Positions 60,151 through 64,000 of a stretch of DNA of 64,000 bases are shown here, in pieces. The position numbers were made by a program, and so were the translations under genes. The stretch's first letter is position 1; the number at the start of each line of letters is the position of its first letter. The notes beneath the pieces are model-generated. The model was not told where the DNA came from. It searched no databases and saw only the letters and a program-made list of their open reading frames with translations. The DNA lies in assembly GCA_028023455.1 (NCBI GenBank), contig JAQFVV010006197.1, forward strand, positions 13,885,254 to 13,949,253. The letters run 5' to 3'. This DNA is from Epiperipatus broadwayi (lineage: Eukaryota; Onychophora; Udeonychophora; Euonychophora; Peripatidae).

Positions 60151-62509
60151 TTTTACTTCATAGATATAAGTTGGGCAAAGTATTTTAGTTAATCTGCTAA
60201 ATCATCTTCTTCCATTCGTAAGTATAATTCATAAGTTAGATCATCAAATTGTAGCAGGACATTCTATTCAAGTTACTTCATAATAATTAACTGTCGGTTG
60301 ATTATTATTTACCGGAGTGTAAGTTTAAATTTTCATTTTATTTAATGATTGCATTATAGCTAAATCCTACAGATATAATATTATTTATTATATTATTATA
60401 AGTTTACGGTATGGATTTATTGAATCTGGAAATGATGTTAAATACTTCATGAGTTGATGTTGAATTTAGTATAATTTGCTCAAGATTCATTATATCAAAT
60501 TGAAATAAGGTATGATTAGGTTTTTAAAACCGTACCTATGACATGTTATTGAAGAAAGTCGATGGAATTATAATTTATTTATTTTATTTGTTTACTTATG
60601 TCTTTAATTATCACATTAGAATTAATTACTTATTATTGATAAATTTGTAAATAAACGTTGATTTATAATTAAACTTACTGTGCCGTTGCTATGTGTCATT
60701 TTTAAAATCAGAAATCATAAACCTTGGATAGAGCATACATGAAGTACATACTATTGTCAACATGATATAAAAGTTTAGTAATATTTTAGAAAACATTTGG
60801 ATGCTTTTCGTCTTTGATAGTTTATGATGTGTGAGGTACAATAAAATCCCATTTACCTTTTCCATCATTTTGGCTTTGCGTAGTTGATTATAGTATACAA
60901 TACAAATTGATTGGTAAACCTGTAAACAGATTTGCCAAATCATGATATGATTGAATATATTTACTTAACATTTTAAATTGTCATTTGTCAGTATAAAAAG
61001 AGTCTCAGTGATATAGTAAAAAAAAGAAAGAACCCAAGTATTTATGTTTATTTATTGCAAAGCTTTACCTAGACTAGCATTTGTATAAAAAATCATATAG
61101 ATGGTTTAAAATTTCATAATCTTATGTAGTTCCAAAAATTATGCCATCTTGTACATGGTCAGCCATCGGGTCTCATACAATAAAAATCGCAAATTAAGGT
61201 TTGTAACATAATAACATTACACTTATAATTTGTTTACTGTATTTTATCATACTACTATGATAGGTCTTCGCATTACACTTTGGCTTCGATCAAATTAAAT
61301 CATAAAAGTTTATGTTAGATCATTAGTTTGGTCTGTGGTAAGTTGCTCCAGATGTTGGTTGTGGTCCTTGGTGCATAAAATAGATAGCATAATATGCTTT
61401 TGGATACAGCTCTTAATAGCTGACAACGTGTAGCGGGAATTGATTAGTGATCGAGGTTACGATTCTCAGTGCACTTACGTTATGTAGTTGACCACACTTT
61501 AGAGGGTTACAATATATATATATATTGTTTATTGTTCTGTCTTGCAGAAATATAATACTTTTCAACACACATATAAAGTCTTCTTTTTATGTGTATAGTT
61601 ATGGATATTGTAAAGGAAACTATTCTAGAACATATGAACAATACTAATAAAGCAACATTGTCTTATAAATAGCAATATTTCCATGTTAGATGAGCAAAAG
61701 TGTAATGAATAATCAATAAACTAATGGATGAAAAGCTACCTGACCTATGGATGCCTATGTATTTGAATGAGCTAGAAAATATAATGGATAAATGTACTTA
61801 TGCATCTAAAATATAACTAATAAATAAATGAATTAATCTATAAATTGGCTTTTTAATAATTTGGATTTACATCTATAATGGGCTGCATGAACTTGTAAGG
61901 TGCCAATGGTTCACAATAAGTATATCTGCTTAGCAAAAAAAAAATAAAGTTCAATAAATAATATTTTACTTACTAATGGAATATATACTTGAATATTTTA
62001 ATTGTAAATAAATTGTGTAATAAAGCAGTTTTACAATGATTTATGCAATAGGAAAATTAAAGTACTTAGGTTAATAATAATAGTATAAATTTATTGAAAT
62101 AAGCATTGACTCAATGAGGTGGAAAAAATAAAAATCATAACTTTAATTTACCAACTGTGATCTAATATCATATAATATATATTTTTTACAATTTATACAC
62201 CCCTTCCTTTGATTGCAATTGGTAGATACAATATATATTTTAAATTATTAAAATATACAGTCATAAAATGGTTAATGACAAACTCTTTCTCACAATATAA
62301 GAAAATAAAGTAAAAAAAAAGTCTTCATACTGTTATTTCTTTTAAAGACAATTATATCTCTTATATTGGTTAAATTATATCAAATAATAAGATTACATTA
62401 ATTAAAATTATTAATAAAAAAGATTTTAATAAATATTTTATTATGAAAGTAATCATTATGCTTTTAACCTTTTATTAACAAGTGAAACTTATTTGTTGGA
62501 CATAATTTA
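60151..62509. other. AT-rich stretch without recognisable genes
   Basis: No gene seen. At 61415-61480 TAGCTGACAACGTG and GAGGTTACGATTCTC are spaced roughly like Pol III A and B boxes, so a badly decayed SINE is possible but not called. A (TA)n run lies at about 61512. Confidence 0.5.
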
Positions 62510-62772
62510 AAGGAAAATTTTTATTAGCACCTGTCATCATATTTTAGCACATATATGACTTTAGATGAGATTTCTTTATTCAGCAATGTTTCCTTTGACA
62601 TTTTTTGTTAGCATAACACAAACATAGGGATCCATAAAATAAAGGAATTTTTTTATTAGTGTCTGTTATCACATTTTAGCACACATGACTTCAGCTAAGA
62701 TTCTTTTATTTAGTAATGTTTCCTTTTGGTACCTTTGCTAGCAAAACACAAATATGGGGATCTATAAGAAAT
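62510..62772. repeat. Tandem duplication, unit about 130 bp
   Basis: Copy 1 (62510-62640) and copy 2 (62641-62772) share TTTTTATTAGY.CCTGT-like starts, CACATTTTAGCACA, TTATT.AG.AATGTTTCCTTT and ACACAAA.ATRGGGATC. The copies have diverged. No ORF. Confidence 0.85.
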
Positions 62773-63380
62773 TTGAATCATTAGATGATATCCAATTATT
62801 TCTCCTATTATTACAATCCCTAGTAAATTCAATGATCTTAGCTCCATGGCAGTCAGCATAGCAATTGCTGATATCCATTTTAATCATAAAGATACCAAAT
62901 GAAGGGGGGGCTTTTATTATGCCATTCCAAGTGTTTGTTTTTACCTACAGTGCATCTTTATTTACTATAAGTCCAGGATCTGTTTATAAAAGTAAGGTAA
63001 AATGTGCACAGATTTTTCAGCAAAAGAATGTGTATTTTTCTTGCTGAAATTATTTCTGTAACTATGATGACACAAAAACACAGTCCTTTCCCTTTTTTAA
63101 ACACTGGGTTATGAACATGTGATTTTCTTTTTTTCAATCTTAATAAGGCATTGCCACCATTAGATGATAACTTAAATATTTCATTTTTAAATTGAATAAA
63201 TAAATAGTTCACTTATTTTAGATTTATTCAAAATAATAAAATATATTTTATTAAACATGTGACTTTTAATTGTTTTTTTATTTAGTTATTTATACACTAC
63301 AAGGAAACTATAGATGTATATATCACAGTCATTGAGAGCCAAACTACATATGTATTTAATTTATATGTTTTTATTTATTC
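62773..63380. other. AT-rich stretch without recognisable genes
   Basis: Frames of 60 and 84 codons (62865 + and 62958 -) overlap each other and show no domain. Nothing else is structured. Confidence 0.5.
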
Positions 63381-63572
<192 letters not shown>

Positions 63573-64000
63573 GTAATAGTAATAAAAAAAAAACTTATAG
63601 TTTCATATCTTTATTTTTCTTACATAAAATGGACTGCAAAATGAGAAACTTTGGTTTTCTCAAGCTCTGAATATCTTTTTTCTTCAACCATCTTTTTTTT
63701 TTTAAATAAAAATATAATAGCAGTTTCATTATCAGAAGTCCTGTTTTGTCCAGTTGTTTTAATATTTTTAAATTCATACTGACTTCAGAATCATTATTAT
63801 TTGCAGTTTTTTACTCATTTTATATTCTTGGATAAACTTCATACAAACATTGAAGTTTTCTGTCACAATACAATGTTTAAAACTTCATTGAATTGATATT
63901 TGTTTATTCATTTAAGAAAAGCACTCTAAGAATTCTTTTAAATTGTACAATTCATTATATGAGGTATTGTAGCATATGCAACTTTTGGAGGCAAAAAAAA
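63573..64000. other. AT-rich end of window
   Basis: No gene recognised; several A and T runs. The 60-codon minus frame at 63595-63777 has no recognisable content. Confidence 0.5.

Overview
The window is strongly AT-rich, gene-poor nuclear DNA from a multicellular animal. I found no intact host gene, no complete host exon with convincing splice sites, no functional tRNA or rRNA gene, and nothing prokaryotic. Almost all recognisable content is decayed transposable elements and simple or tandem repeats, as in a long intron or an intergenic desert. The mix is tRNA-derived SINEs, two non-LTR retrotransposon types, Penelope-like elements with GIY-YIG domains, a ZBED/FAM200-type hAT transposase relic, a hAT MITE and several palindromic elements. 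It suits an invertebrate, and a mollusc (perhaps a cephalopod) would be my first guess, but nothing seen here proves it.

Layout. 0-3 kb: two small inverted repeats and a decayed LINE with a YADD reverse-transcriptase box. 6.3-7.0 kb (-): 3' part of a Penelope-like element (RT tail plus GIY-YIG remnant). 8-12.3 kb: four tRNA-derived SINEs in both orientations. 13.6-16.5 kb: two truncated copies of one RTE-like LINE in the same orientation. 20.2-20.5 kb: palindromic element with 13-bp flanking duplications. 21.9-23.3 kb: foldback family with 62-bp terminal inverted repeats. 24.0-24.8 kb: diverged tandem duplication of about 390 bp. 27.3-27.8 kb: a long hairpin and a hammerhead-like motif. 29.0-30.2 kb (-): hAT transposase relic. 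35.2-36.5 kb: a repeat pair with (AAT)n. 43.5-44.2 kb: a foldback element split by a hAT MITE with a perfect 8-bp duplication. 44.4-53.7 kb: three copies of an AT-rich dispersed repeat and a 241-bp three-copy tandem array. 49.0-49.2 kb: a small, less AT-rich open frame of unknown nature. 53.2 kb: fifth SINE. 55.3-55.8 kb: Penelope GIY-YIG fragment between inverted arms with 13-bp duplications. 57.1-57.8 kb: a 0.6-kb palindrome. 62.5 kb: tandem duplication. 63.4 kb: a 141-bp poly-C tract.

The elements do not form a pathway. The most useful signals are (i) three palindromic insertions that share 13-15-bp flanking direct repeats and a one-sided 29-37-bp tail, one carrying Penelope coding sequence; (ii) a CTGATGA...GAAAC core with a covarying short stem in three places; and (iii) the nested hAT MITE insertion.
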